Program-made: the position numbers and the translations under genes
Source of the DNA: Lachnospiraceae bacterium
GTDB lineage: Bacteria > Bacillota > Clostridia > Lachnospirales > Lachnospiraceae
Direction: 5' to 3'
Assembly (NCBI GenBank): GCA_900770785.1
Contig: CAAGLJ010000203.1
Span: 1 to 46,538, forward strand
Length of the DNA stretch: 46,538 nucleotides
Shown: piece after piece, positions 16,945 through 25,611 of the stretch
How positions within the stretch are numbered: the stretch's first letter is position 1
Layout: the number at the start of each line of letters is the position of its first letter
Notes under the pieces: generated by a model
Told to the model about the DNA's origin: nothing
Databases searched by the model: none
What the model saw: the letters and a program-made list of their open reading frames with translations, nothing else

Positions 16945-18456
16945 ATGAATTTACAGAAAAAACTGATATCCGTAGTGCTGATTCTGGCTATGCTGTTATC
17001 CATATTTTATACGGCAAAACTGGTGAAGGAAAAGGAAAAGCAGGATATTTTCGACACCACTAAGACGCTGCATATCTGGTATGCGGATGAAGCCCTTACC
17101 GACTATTTAAGCAGTGTGGCAGTTAAATTTAATGAGGAATATGGTATTCGTGTCATCCCTGTTTTGCAGACCGGTCTGGAATACCTGGAAAAAATTAATG
17201 CAGCCTCCTTAAGCAGCGAAGCTACGCCGGATCTTTTTATTGCCAGTAACGATAATATGGAAAAAGCCTACCTGGCGGGCCTGGCGACGGAAATTTCCAA
17301 TCCGGACAATGTGGTCAGTCTGCAAAATTTTCCTGAAAGTGCAATTCATGCGGTGACCTATCAGAAAAAGCTGATGGGCTATCCCCTTTACTTTGAAACC
17401 AGTGCCCTGCTCTATAATAGAACCTATTTTGAAGATTTGGCTAAGGAGGAGCTTCGTGCCGGGAAAACAGACCAGGCTGCCAGGGATGGTATGGACGAAG
17501 CCGAAGAAACCGGTGAGATGGCTGAGGCTTCCACTGAAGAGGTTTTGATTTCCGATGAGGAGCTGACCGCTCAGGCGAGGGAGCGGGTTCCTTTCATGAT
17601 TCCTACCACCTTCGATGAACTGCTGGAATTTGCCTACAATTATAATGCACCGGATAATGTAGAGGCGGTGTTCAAATGGGATGTATCGGACATTTTCTTT
17701 AACTACTTTTTCGTAGGAAATTATATGGATATGGGTGGAATCTCCGGGGATAATACGGACTCCATTGATGTTTATAACATGGACGCCATAAAGGCCTTGC
17801 AGGCCTATCAGGACCTGGGACAATATTTTGCTATTGAAGCCGATGAGGTCGCCTATGAAACGGTAATTCAGGATTTTATGGCAGGTAAGGTAGTCATGAC
17901 GACTGCCACCACAGATGTGGTAAAGAGACTGGAAACGGCAAAGGCAGAAGGCGAATTCGTTTATGATTACGGGATGGCAAAGATTCCGAATCTGAGCGAA
18001 GAAATGGTTACGAAAAGTCTTTCCGTAACCGGTACTATTTTTATAAATGGCTACAGCCCCTTAAGAGAAGAGGCGAATACCTTTGCTGCCTATCTGGTAA
18101 AAGAACATACGGATGAGCTGTACAGCATGTCCGGTAAAGTGACGGCTAACAGGAATACGGTTCATGAAAATGAAAATATTTCCGTTTTTATGCAGGAATA
18201 TGAAGACTCTATTCCCATGCCTAAAATGATGTCTACCAGTAATTTCTGGGTGGAAATGGAAATCGTATTTGACCGTATCTGGAATGGAGCCAGAGTAAGC
18301 GATGAGCTGAAGGCTTTATCGGAAAGACTGAAAAGTCAGATATCCGGAGAGGCTTATGAAGACACCTATATTGAGGTAGAAGAGGAAACACAGGGATACT
18401 ACGAATATACAGATGATGGAACTGTGACAGACACAGGTGAGGAAGATATGGATTAA
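16945..18456 (+). CDS. Membrane-anchored extracellular solute-binding protein, family 1 type
   Basis: The 503-residue protein has an N-terminal hydrophobic segment (about residues 7-24) with no lipobox Cys, then a periplasmic-binding-protein fold like those of sugar ABC systems: LHIWYADEALTDYL, VAVKFNEEYGIRV, PDLFIASND and MGYPLYFETSALLYN. An acidic, low-complexity insert of about 45 residues lies around 168-210, and an acidic tail ends the protein. No ABC permease or ATPase is nearby. It begins 26 bp after argD and precedes the operon terminator, so it is co-transcribed with the arginine genes; its ligand is unknown. Confidence 0.72.
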   Translation: MNLQKKLISVVLILAMLLSIFYTAKLVKEKEKQDIFDTTKTLHIWYADEALTDYLSSVAVKFNEEYGIRVIPVLQTGLEYLEKINAASLSSEATPDLFIASNDNMEKAYLAGLATEISNPDNVVSLQNFPESAIHAVTYQKKLMGYPLYFETSALLYNRTYFEDLAKEELRAGKTDQAARDGMDEAEETGEMAEASTEEVLISDEELTAQARERVPFMIPTTFDELLEFAYNYNAPDNVEAVFKWDVSDIFFNYFFVGNYMDMGGISGDNTDSIDVYNMDAIKALQAYQDLGQYFAIEADEVAYETVIQDFMAGKVVMTTATTDVVKRLETAKAEGEFVYDYGMAKIPNLSEEMVTKSLSVTGTIFINGYSPLREEANTFAAYLVKEHTDELYSMSGKVTANRNTVHENENISVFMQEYEDSIPMPKMMSTSNFWVEMEIVFDRIWNGARVSDELKALSERLKSQISGEAYEDTYIEVEEETQGYYEYTDDGTVTDTGEEDMD

Positions 18457-18462
18457 ATCAGG

Positions 18463-18490
18463 GCGGCCTGCCAGACAGGCCGCTTTTTTT
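18463..18490 (+). terminator. Strong terminator ending the arginine operon
   Basis: GCGGCCTG (18463-18470) pairs perfectly with CAGGCCGC (18476-18483) around a 5-nt loop, followed by seven Ts. It follows the solute-binding gene by 7 bp. Confidence 0.92.
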
Positions 18491-18493
18491 AGC

Positions 18494-18522
18494 TTGAAAT
18501 ATCAGACTTAATTTGCTATAGT
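18494..18522 (+). promoter_or_regulatory. Promoter of the envelope-signalling cluster
   Basis: TTGAAA (18494-18499) and TATAGT (18517-18522) are 17 bp apart, immediately after the arginine terminator and 44 bp before the first gene of the cluster. Confidence 0.65.
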
Positions 18523-18566
18523 CGAGCTATATACAGTGGTTTTTGGATAAAAAGATGGAGTACAAC

Positions 18567-19751
18567 GTGAAAAAAGAGATAAGAATGGGAGCTAAGTCAA
18601 CGGCAGCCGTCCTTTTTTGCCTTCTTCTTTTGTGCTGCTTAACATGGGTTCTTTCGGCTGGGACTTCTCAGAACAGGACGGAACAGGTTATACCACAGCA
18701 GTACAGGAAAGCCGCGGAGCAGATACAAAAGCCGGAGGCAGAAAAGGAGGATGTAGGCAGGCTGTACGAGGAATATAATCAAAGCTTTGAAGCCATAGAG
18801 TATCGGTGGGACATCCAGGGGTGTGGATTTTCAGTTATTCGGGAACATATTTTTCCCATTGAAATGAAGGCCTTTGGAGAGGTAGAGGTGATTCCGGCTG
18901 TTCACCGAAAGTACAATCGCCTTGCCTTGTTTTTTTCCCTGGATAATGGAAAAATTGTATACAAGACGGAACAGCTGGAAACCAATAACCGAAATCGAGG
19001 TCAGCTTGAGCAGCTGACGGAGGGAATTGCGGCCATCTCCTTTCGGGATTTGGATGAGGATGGAGGGATGGATATCGTTTTAATTACCTCTTTTGTCAAT
19101 GCAGAGGGTGAGTATGCCGGTAATCCCTATAAGGTAGGGGACGTTCTGTTTCAGGATAAGGAGGGAACGGGCTTTTACCGGGACTATCGGATTACGGATA
19201 AGATAAACCGCTTCAGCATGAATAAAAGTGCGGATCTGATTGCTGCTTTCGTAAGGGACGGATATTCTACAGAGTTTATGTATACGGCGACCACACTGGA
19301 TGAGCTGTTGGACGCGGGGCTTGAGATCATACAGGAGCAGTCCTGGCCCAGAAACTTTGAAAAGCTGGGAAGACTACAGGTGATACCAGGAACCTATCGT
19401 ATAGCAGACTATGAGGTATTCATGATTTATCTGGTAAATGAGCAGGGCTATATTGTATCCAGCCTGCAGCCTATGGAGGATTATGATAACCTGTATGCTT
19501 TGCGGGGAATCAGCTGCTGGGATATTGATGGTGACGGACTGAAGGATATTGCAGTCCTGGCCCGTTACAGCTACGAAGGAAGCAATCATGAGCTGATCGT
19601 GAAAACGGATTACTCTATTTATTATCAGCGGACGGGGGGCTTTACAGAGGATACTCAGATAAAGGAAAGCTATAAATGCACCGAAGAGGAAACCATGGAA
19701 AACCTGGTAAGACAGGGACGTGCCTATTGGGGGTGGAAAAGAGAAGAATGA
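18567..19751 (+). CDS. Secreted or anchored protein with Asp-rich FG-GAP/VCBS-like repeats
   Basis: About 394 residues. A signal-like hydrophobic segment (residues 10-31) is followed by an extracellular part with two calcium-loop-like motifs, FRDLDEDGGMDIVLI and WDIDGDGLKDIAVLA, of the kind seen in FG-GAP/VCBS repeats. I chose GTG at 18567 since GGAG sits 6 nt before it; ATG at 18555 or TTG at 18543 would add a few residues. The stop overlaps the start of the response regulator, so it is translated with the two-component genes and may be a sensor accessory protein for the kinase. Exact function unknown. Confidence 0.65.
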   Translation: MKKEIRMGAKSTAAVLFCLLLLCCLTWVLSAGTSQNRTEQVIPQQYRKAAEQIQKPEAEKEDVGRLYEEYNQSFEAIEYRWDIQGCGFSVIREHIFPIEMKAFGEVEVIPAVHRKYNRLALFFSLDNGKIVYKTEQLETNNRNRGQLEQLTEGIAAISFRDLDEDGGMDIVLITSFVNAEGEYAGNPYKVGDVLFQDKEGTGFYRDYRITDKINRFSMNKSADLIAAFVRDGYSTEFMYTATTLDELLDAGLEIIQEQSWPRNFEKLGRLQVIPGTYRIADYEVFMIYLVNEQGYIVSSLQPMEDYDNLYALRGISCWDIDGDGLKDIAVLARYSYEGSNHELIVKTDYSIYYQRTGGFTEDTQIKESYKCTEEETMENLVRQGRAYWGWKREE

Positions 19752-20404
19752 TGAATATACTGATCGTAGATGATGAGAAACCGATTTGTGATTTGATTGA
19801 CCTGAATCTGTCCGGGGCAGGCTACCATTGTGTTTCTGTGCAGGATGGACTGGAGGCCATCGGGCGGATTGAAAAGGAGGATTTTGATTTGATTCTTCTG
19901 GACATCATGCTGCCGGGAGCCGATGGCTACGATATTATGGAGTACATAAGGCCTATGGGGGTTCCGGTTATTTTTATTACAGCAAAGCATGAAGTGAAGG
20001 ACAGAGTAAAGGGGCTGAAGCTGGGAGCCGATGACTATCTGGTAAAGCCCTTTGAGGTGCTGGAGCTGATTGCCAGAGTAGAAGCTGTACTGCGCCGTTA
20101 TCATAAGGGCAGTCATCAGTTGACCGTATCGGATGTGGTAGTGGATATGGAAGCACGCAGAGTGACGAAAGCGGGCAGGCCGGTGGAATTGACCAATAAG
20201 GAATTCGGCCTTCTGGTTCTGTTCATGAAAAATAAGAATATAGCCCTGTTTCGGGAGACGCTGTATGAGAAGGTCTGGGAAGAGGAGTATTATGGAGACA
20301 GCCGTACTCTTGATCTGCATGTACAGCGCCTGCGGAGAAAACTGGGCTGGGAACAAAGTCTGGTAGCGGTATATAAGGTGGGATACCGTTTAGAGGTAAC
20401 GTAA
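19751..20404 (+). CDS. OmpR/PhoB-family response regulator
   Basis: The 217-residue regulator has a receiver (acid pair Asp7-Asp8, phospho-acceptor Asp51 in LLDIMLP, Lys in VKPFE) and a C-terminal winged helix ending in the usual SRTLDLHVQRLRRKL...VGYRL segment. Start may be ATG 19748 or 19751; the second gives the standard MNILIVDDE. It overlaps the upstream gene by one or a few bases and its stop codon overlaps the kinase ATG. Proteins of this family bind tandem direct repeats spaced 11 bp; such repeats occur at 22673-22738. Confidence 0.93.
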   Translation: MNILIVDDEKPICDLIDLNLSGAGYHCVSVQDGLEAIGRIEKEDFDLILLDIMLPGADGYDIMEYIRPMGVPVIFITAKHEVKDRVKGLKLGADDYLVKPFEVLELIARVEAVLRRYHKGSHQLTVSDVVVDMEARRVTKAGRPVELTNKEFGLLVLFMKNKNIALFRETLYEKVWEEEYYGDSRTLDLHVQRLRRKLGWEQSLVAVYKVGYRLEVT

Positions 20405-21822
20405 TGAAATTTTCGTTGAAATTATTGCTTGCCACCATTGTAGTTATGGCAGCCGCCTTTGGTTTTAGCGGGTTCTATTTCGTCAATTATGTGTTTGAAA
20501 CCTCTTTAAGCCGGGAGGTGGGGCAGGCTCTGGATGAAAGCAGTATTTTGAGCTTTGCCTTTGAAACGGCAGCACTGAATCTGCCGATGAAGTACAATGT
20601 TTTACAGAACAGTACCGTAGAAGAGGTGGCTTCCAATCTGGAAACGGGAGGGCAGGGGGCTGGCCGGTTAATCCGAATTTCTGATGAGCAGAAAGCGGTT
20701 CTTTATGCCAGTGACGGTTTTGACACGGATAATGGTCTTTTGGAGCAAACGGATGAAACCATGAAGACCTATCGGATTATCAGTTTGAATGAGCATTACT
20801 ATGTGCATACGGGAGTTACCGTCAATGCACTGGATAGGGTATTATATCTGGAAACCATGCGGGATATTTCAGAGGTATTCACAGAACGGGCACTGGGCTT
20901 TTCTGTATATCGGAGAGTAACCATAGTTATGCTGATTGTAGGTACGGTCATCATGCATCTGATTTCTGCGGTATTGACGAAGCCTATTCGTATTCTGACG
21001 GGAGCAACCAAACGGATGGCTGAGGGGGACTATTCCTATCGGGCAAAGCAGGTCAGTATGGATGAATTGGGACAGCTGACAGAGGACTTTAACCATATGG
21101 CCGGCGCTTTAGAAGAAAATATTGAACGGCTGGAGGAAGAGATTCAGGCCAGAGAGGATTTTGTGGCGGCCTTTGCCCATGAGCTTAAGACACCCCTGAC
21201 CTCTATAATTGGCTATGCGGATATGCTCCGTTCCAGGAAACTGGATGAGGAGAAGAGTCTTATGTCCGCTAACTATATTTATACGGAAGGAAAACGTCTG
21301 GAAGCCATGTCCTTCAGGCTGCTGGATATTATGGTGACAAAACGCAGCAGTGTGGAGTTTGGACGGGTATCTGTTGGGTCCATGTTTGCGTATTTGAAGG
21401 AAATGTTTGGAACGGATGCAGATATGGAATTCGTGTATACCTTTGAGGATGCCATAATTCTGGCAGAAGGAAATCTGATTAAGACGGTACTGGTAAATCT
21501 TATCGATAATGCCTGTAAGGCCTCGGAGGCAGGAAGCCGCATTGAGGTAAGTGGGGAGCGAACCCGGCAGGGCTATCGATTTTCGGTAAGGGACTATGGT
21601 GTGGGAATACCCGAGGAAGAACAGCGAAAAATTACCAAAGCCTTTTATATGGTGGATAAATCCCGGGCCAGAAGTAAAAATGGGGCCGGCTTGGGGTTGG
21701 CCCTGTGCGTGGAGATTCTACGACTGCATAAAAGTGAATTGAAGATTGAAAGTGTACCGAAAGAAGGCTCCTGTATCAGTTTCATTCTTCCAGAGGGGGA
21801 GGAGGAAGACCATGAAGAATAG
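20404..21822 (+). CDS. Membrane sensor histidine kinase
   Basis: The 472-residue kinase has a first membrane helix (about 6-29), an extracytoplasmic domain of about 140 residues, a second helix (about 170-192), a HAMP linker, the HisKA box FAHELKTPLTSIIGYADMLR with phospho-acceptor His259, and a HATPase domain with NLIDNACKAS (N box), DYGVGIPEEE and GAGLGLALCVEI. It is the partner of the preceding regulator, whose stop codon its ATG overlaps by one base. Confidence 0.94.
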   Translation: MKFSLKLLLATIVVMAAAFGFSGFYFVNYVFETSLSREVGQALDESSILSFAFETAALNLPMKYNVLQNSTVEEVASNLETGGQGAGRLIRISDEQKAVLYASDGFDTDNGLLEQTDETMKTYRIISLNEHYYVHTGVTVNALDRVLYLETMRDISEVFTERALGFSVYRRVTIVMLIVGTVIMHLISAVLTKPIRILTGATKRMAEGDYSYRAKQVSMDELGQLTEDFNHMAGALEENIERLEEEIQAREDFVAAFAHELKTPLTSIIGYADMLRSRKLDEEKSLMSANYIYTEGKRLEAMSFRLLDIMVTKRSSVEFGRVSVGSMFAYLKEMFGTDADMEFVYTFEDAIILAEGNLIKTVLVNLIDNACKASEAGSRIEVSGERTRQGYRFSVRDYGVGIPEEEQRKITKAFYMVDKSRARSKNGAGLGLALCVEILRLHKSELKIESVPKEGSCISFILPEGEEEDHEE

Positions 21823-22678
21823 GCTGGGGATAAACCGGATGAGAGAAATGAAGCCGCAGACGACCCGTGTAATCTTTCCTCTGCTTACCATTTTGGTGAT
21901 TGCCATATCCATTTGGGGGCCGGAGGCATTGGAAAAATATAAGGACAGGAAGGTGCTGGATAAAATTCATGCAGAGGCAGTGGAGGAAGCCGGAGAGGGA
22001 TATCGGTATCGGCTCAATGCCAATGAAAAGGTGTACATTCTTTCCAAATGCCTTAACAGTCAGAGCCTTCCTGAAAGTGAACAAAACGCCATGACCCGGA
22101 TAGAGAATGGGGAAGTAGATTATCAGGAGCTGGAGGGAGCCTATGCCTTTGTGGTAAACCATAAAGGGCCTTCAGGACGGGAGATTACAGATGAACAGAT
22201 TTATGAGACCTGTAATAAAGGGATTGAAGCACTAAAGGAGCTGGGTATTTTACCCAATCAGGTACGGCAGGTGGAAAAGACGGCCTATAATGCAGTTTTA
22301 TATTCCGCTATCGATGTATTGGAGCCCAGAAACAATGTGGCGGTATGGAAGGTAAGTCTGTCCAACAGCCAGAAAAATGCCAATAAGGAGAATCGTCTGA
22401 TTGATGCCTATATTGATGCAGATACAGGAAAAATCTATGAGTTTTATGTAAGAACTCCCCTGACCTGGGAGGAAATTGATACAGATGCGGTGGTGGAAAG
22501 ATGGAGCAGCTATATGGGCTTAAGTTCACCTGAAGTCTATGAGTCGGACAACCCGCTGCTGGAAACGACACCCTATTTTAAAAAGTATGTATTTGCAGGT
22601 ATGGGAGACGAAAGAACGGTGGTCACTATCGGGTTTTACGAAGGAATTAACGAGCTTTTTTTGAAGATTTCAAAATGA
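21812..22678 (+). CDS. Membrane-anchored protein of unknown function, PepSY-like C-terminal region
   Basis: The 288-residue protein has one N-terminal membrane helix (about 22-40) and an extracellular remainder. A segment reading RLIDAYIDADTGKIYEFYV resembles the strand pattern of PepSY/YycI-type domains; beyond that I do not recognise it. ATG at 21812 follows a strong GGGGGAGGAGGAAG, and the start lies inside the end of the kinase gene (11-bp overlap), which points to translational coupling. By analogy with YycH/YycI beside WalK it may modulate the kinase; this is inference. Its stop codon lies in the first unit of the 11-bp repeat array. Confidence 0.6.
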   Translation: MKNRLGINRMREMKPQTTRVIFPLLTILVIAISIWGPEALEKYKDRKVLDKIHAEAVEEAGEGYRYRLNANEKVYILSKCLNSQSLPESEQNAMTRIENGEVDYQELEGAYAFVVNHKGPSGREITDEQIYETCNKGIEALKELGILPNQVRQVEKTAYNAVLYSAIDVLEPRNNVAVWKVSLSNSQKNANKENRLIDAYIDADTGKIYEFYVRTPLTWEEIDTDAVVERWSSYMGLSSPEVYESDNPLLETTPYFKKYVFAGMGDERTVVTIGFYEGINELFLKISK

Positions 22679-22738
22679 TGCAACTATGATGCAAAAATGA
22701 TGTAACTATGATACAAAAATGATGAGAATTTGATGCAG
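22673..22738 (+). repeat. Six tandem 11-bp direct repeats (three 22-bp units)
   Basis: The run divides into AAATGATGCAA, CTATGATGCAA, AAATGATGTAA, CTATGATACAA, AAATGATGAGA and ATTTGATGCAG, with consensus WWATGATGCAA. The 11-bp period places every copy on the same face of DNA, as in the binding sites of OmpR/PhoB-type regulators. A TATGAT (22685-22690) sits 18 bp after TTGAAG and could be a -10 inside the array. The last unit abuts the terminator hairpin directly. Confidence 0.85.
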
Positions 22739-22783
22739 CTCATGTGTAATCTGGAAATGGACAGATTACACATGAGTTTTTTT
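22739..22783 (+). terminator. Perfect 15-bp terminator/attenuator before the amidase-deacetylase gene
   Basis: CTCATGTGTAATCTG (22739-22753) pairs perfectly with CAGATTACACATGAG (22762-22776) around an 8-nt loop, then seven Ts. Only 17 bp separate it from the amidase ATG, leaving no room for a promoter between. So the gene must be reached by read-through, or the hairpin works as an attenuator. Confidence 0.88.
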
Positions 22784-22800
22784 GAGAGGAGCATCAGATT

Positions 22801-24294
22801 ATGTATGACAGTGCAAAACAGGTATCATTTTGGCAGGATGGAACAAAATGGAAAATTACGACAGATAGATGGGAAAGGAACAGAGGCTGTGGAAAGACCC
22901 GCAGGGTGAGCCATAAAAGAATTTTTGGCAAAGAAGGATGGGCAGGTGTACTGCTTTGGGCAGTGATGGCGGTATGTATATCGGCAGGACTGGCGGGACA
23001 TGGCTGGAATCGGTATTCCTTTGCAGAGGGCGGATTCTGGAGAGCTGATGCAGCTTCGGTAACGGCAGCAGAGGGAAAGCAGATTGTTGCTGAACCGGAG
23101 GGAGATTTCAGCCCAATAATGGAAAAAAGTTTACCTCCCCAAAAGGTGGAGGTTGGTATACCGCTGATCGTGATTGATGCCGGGCATGGAGGCGAGGATA
23201 ATGGCTGTGCCAGGGAGGGGGTGGATGAAAAGGATATTAATCTGGCCATTGCAAAGCTGGTGCAGAAGAAGCTGAATGGTATGGGCTATCAGGTAATAAT
23301 GACAAGAGAAGATGACCGTTATCTGGCGGTGGAGGAACGGGTCAGAATCGCTAATGAAAGCGGAGCAGATCTTTATATCAGTATTCACCAGAATGCTTAT
23401 GAGGATGAAAGTGCTCAGGGAATAGAGGTCTGGTATAATCGGGAAAAAGGAGGGAAGGAAAATGAAAGACTGGCACTGCTTATGCAGCAGCAGACAGTAA
23501 AGCAGACTAATGCTGTGGAGAGGGAGCTTCAGGAGGATTCTCAGATGTATGGAGTGGTATATACGACTATGCCCGCCTGTCTGATTGAGACCGGGTTTTT
23601 ATCTAATAAAGAGGAAAGGGGGAAGCTGGTTACGGCAGAATATCAGGAGCAGCTTGCAGAAGGAATTGTCCAGGCCATTGAGTATTACTATCATCCCAAA
23701 ACCATGTATCTGACCTTCGATGACGGTCCATTCAGGGAAAACACCAGTCAGGTACTGGATGTTTTAAAGGAAAGAAATATTAAGGCTACTTTTTTTGTGA
23801 TAGGAGAATATGTGGAAAAAAATCCAGAGGTGGCAAAGCGAATCGTAGAAGAGGGCCATTCCATTGGCATTCATTGCTATAATCATGATTATAAACGATT
23901 GTATGCCAGTGTGGACAGCTTTATAGAAGACTTTGAGAAGGCTCACCAGATCGTTCTGGAGGTGACCGGTGTAGATGCAAAAATATTTCGTTTTCCCGGA
24001 GGAAGTATAAATGGCTACAATGGGGAGGTAAAGGATGGAATCATTCAGGAGATGACGAATCGGGGATACATTTATTATGACTGGAATGCCAGCCTGGAGG
24101 ATGCGGTGAATGATCCTAAGCCGGAACAGCTGATTCAGAATGCTGTAGAAAGCACTTTTGGCAGGAAAAAGGTGATAATGCTGGCTCATGATGTGGTCTA
24201 TACCACAGGAATTTGTCTGAATGATTTACTGGATCGGTTTCCCGAGTACAGAATGGAGGTGCTGACAGAAGAGGTAGAGCCCATACAGTTTTAG
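22801..24294 (+). CDS. Bifunctional N-acetylmuramoyl-L-alanine amidase / polysaccharide deacetylase
   Basis: The 497-residue protein has a cytoplasmic basic start, a membrane anchor (about 47-66), an Amidase_3 domain (about 120-295: IDAGHGG with His129, Glu143, SIHQNA with His196, CLIETGFLSN with Glu263) and a NodB deacetylase domain (about 300-490: TFDDGP with Asp307/308, HCYNH with His358/His362, FRFPGGS, LAHD with His463). All catalytic residues of both zinc enzymes appear present. It should cut the stem peptide from peptidoglycan and deacetylate an amino sugar outside the cell. GAGGAGC precedes the ATG. Fusion of the two activities is unusual. Confidence 0.93.
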   Translation: MYDSAKQVSFWQDGTKWKITTDRWERNRGCGKTRRVSHKRIFGKEGWAGVLLWAVMAVCISAGLAGHGWNRYSFAEGGFWRADAASVTAAEGKQIVAEPEGDFSPIMEKSLPPQKVEVGIPLIVIDAGHGGEDNGCAREGVDEKDINLAIAKLVQKKLNGMGYQVIMTREDDRYLAVEERVRIANESGADLYISIHQNAYEDESAQGIEVWYNREKGGKENERLALLMQQQTVKQTNAVERELQEDSQMYGVVYTTMPACLIETGFLSNKEERGKLVTAEYQEQLAEGIVQAIEYYYHPKTMYLTFDDGPFRENTSQVLDVLKERNIKATFFVIGEYVEKNPEVAKRIVEEGHSIGIHCYNHDYKRLYASVDSFIEDFEKAHQIVLEVTGVDAKIFRFPGGSINGYNGEVKDGIIQEMTNRGYIYYDWNASLEDAVNDPKPEQLIQNAVESTFGRKKVIMLAHDVVYTTGICLNDLLDRFPEYRMEVLTEEVEPIQF

Positions 24295-24367
24295 GACAGC
24301 CATGTATTTTTTCTTTCGGATAAGGATATACTGGAAAAAGAAGTAACCGGCAGGAGGAAGAAGAGGA

Positions 24368-24799
24368 ATGTTAGGGTTTTGGATTGGAATTTTATCGGGC
24401 CTTTCCATGAGCGTACAGGGGGTTTTTAATACACAGGTAACCAAAAGCTCCAGTATCTGGGTGGCCAATATTTTTGTCCAGGCAACGGCTTTGCTGGTCT
24501 GCATCGTGGCCTGGCTGGTGTCTGACCGCAGCTCTTTGCTTAATGTATGGAGGGTGGAGCCTAAGTATATGCTTTTGGGTGGGGCCATTGGGGCAGTTAT
24601 CACATATACGGTAATCAAAAGTATGGATCTTTTGGGACCGGCAAAGGCGGTAATGATTATCGTGATTGCCCAGCTGCTGGTGGCCTGGCTGATCGAAATT
24701 TTTGGGTTGTTTGGCGTGGAAAAGCAGGAATTTCAGATTTCCAAGGTAATTGGAATGGCTCTGGCAATAGGAGGAATTATTCTTTTCAAGTGGAAATAG
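24368..24799 (+). CDS. DMT-family transporter, DUF606/YdcZ type
   Basis: The 143-residue protein has about five hydrophobic segments and begins with GFWIGILSGLSMSVQGVFNTQVT, like the half-size DUF606 members of the drug/metabolite transporter superfamily, which work as dimers. Substrate unknown. The ATG follows a purine-rich GGAGGAAGAAGAGG. It lies 73 bp after the amidase gene and could be read through from it. The comEA promoter starts just after its stop codon. Confidence 0.8.
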   Translation: MLGFWIGILSGLSMSVQGVFNTQVTKSSSIWVANIFVQATALLVCIVAWLVSDRSSLLNVWRVEPKYMLLGGAIGAVITYTVIKSMDLLGPAKAVMIIVIAQLLVAWLIEIFGLFGVEKQEFQISKVIGMALAIGGIILFKWK

Positions 24800-24802
24800 G
24801 AC

Positions 24803-24831
24803 TTGTAAAGACAAAAGATTTGGCATAAAAT
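24803..24831 (+). promoter_or_regulatory. Promoter for the comEA-comEC operon
   Basis: TTGTAA (24803-24808) and TAAAAT (24826-24831) are 17 bp apart. The leader to comEA would be about 75 nt. Confidence 0.6.
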
Positions 24832-24910
24832 AAAGGAACAGTGGCATACGGGGAGCTTTCTTAATTATGTAAAAGCATATAAATTTACACGTATAAGAAA
24901 GGATATGCCG

Positions 24911-25588
24911 ATGAAAAATAAAAGAGGAAAATCATGTCTGGGAATAGGCCTTTTGTGCCTGTTCCTTTTAGGCTGTACAAAAGAAAAGGTGGTTATCCAG
25001 TCTGAGGAAAGCCTTTATTCCTTCAGGGGAAATTTGCAGAGAGAAGAGAGTGCAGAAGAACCCTTCAGGGATGAGCCGGAGGTTTACAGCGAGGATAGGT
25101 TGGAAGCAGAAAGCCTTTGGATACATATTTGCGGTGAAGTGGTAAAGCCAGGGGTTTATGAGCTGCCTGCGGGCTCAAGAATCTGGGATGCCATTCAGGC
25201 AGCGCAGGGAGTGACCGACGAAGGAGAGGCGGACTATCTTAATCAGGCCAGTCTTTTGGAGGATGGGATGAAGATTACAGTACCGTCCCATACGCAGGTA
25301 AAGCATTGGGAAACCAGTGGGGAAACGGGAATTTCGGGCCTGCAGGAGAGTACACTGGTTCAGGGAAAATCCCAGGAAGGCAGTACGGAGGGAGCCAAGG
25401 TGAACCTTAATACTGCGGATGAGGCACTCCTTTGTACCCTGCCGGGGATTGGACCGGGCCGCGCCCGCAGCATTATCGCCTATAGGGAGGAAAATGGGCC
25501 TTTTGTACGAATAGAGGATATTATGAAGGTGTCGGGAATTAAAGAAGCAGCCTTCGCCAAAATCAAAGATTATATCAGTGTATCATAA
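24911..25588 (+). CDS. comEA: ComEA-type DNA-binding lipoprotein
   Basis: About 225 residues. The N-terminus ends in a lipobox LLGC, so this ComEA should be lipid-anchored rather than held by a helix. A SLBB domain (IHICGEVVKPGVYELPAGSRI, about 72-130) is followed by a linker and a C-terminal helix-hairpin-helix pair, VNLNTADEALLCTLPGIGPGRARSII and IEDIMKVSGI, which binds duplex DNA in competence systems. ATG at 24911 is chosen over 24905 because AAAGGA then lies 8 nt upstream. It opens a co-directional run ending in comEC. Confidence 0.9.
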   Translation: MKNKRGKSCLGIGLLCLFLLGCTKEKVVIQSEESLYSFRGNLQREESAEEPFRDEPEVYSEDRLEAESLWIHICGEVVKPGVYELPAGSRIWDAIQAAQGVTDEGEADYLNQASLLEDGMKITVPSHTQVKHWETSGETGISGLQESTLVQGKSQEGSTEGAKVNLNTADEALLCTLPGIGPGRARSIIAYREENGPFVRIEDIMKVSGIKEAAFAKIKDYISVS

Positions 25589-25611
25589 AGAAATAAAGAA
25601 TAGGGAGAGCT

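Noticed and set aside
22673..22738. CRISPR-like array
   Set aside because: Units are 11/22 bp with no spacers and no cas genes nearby.
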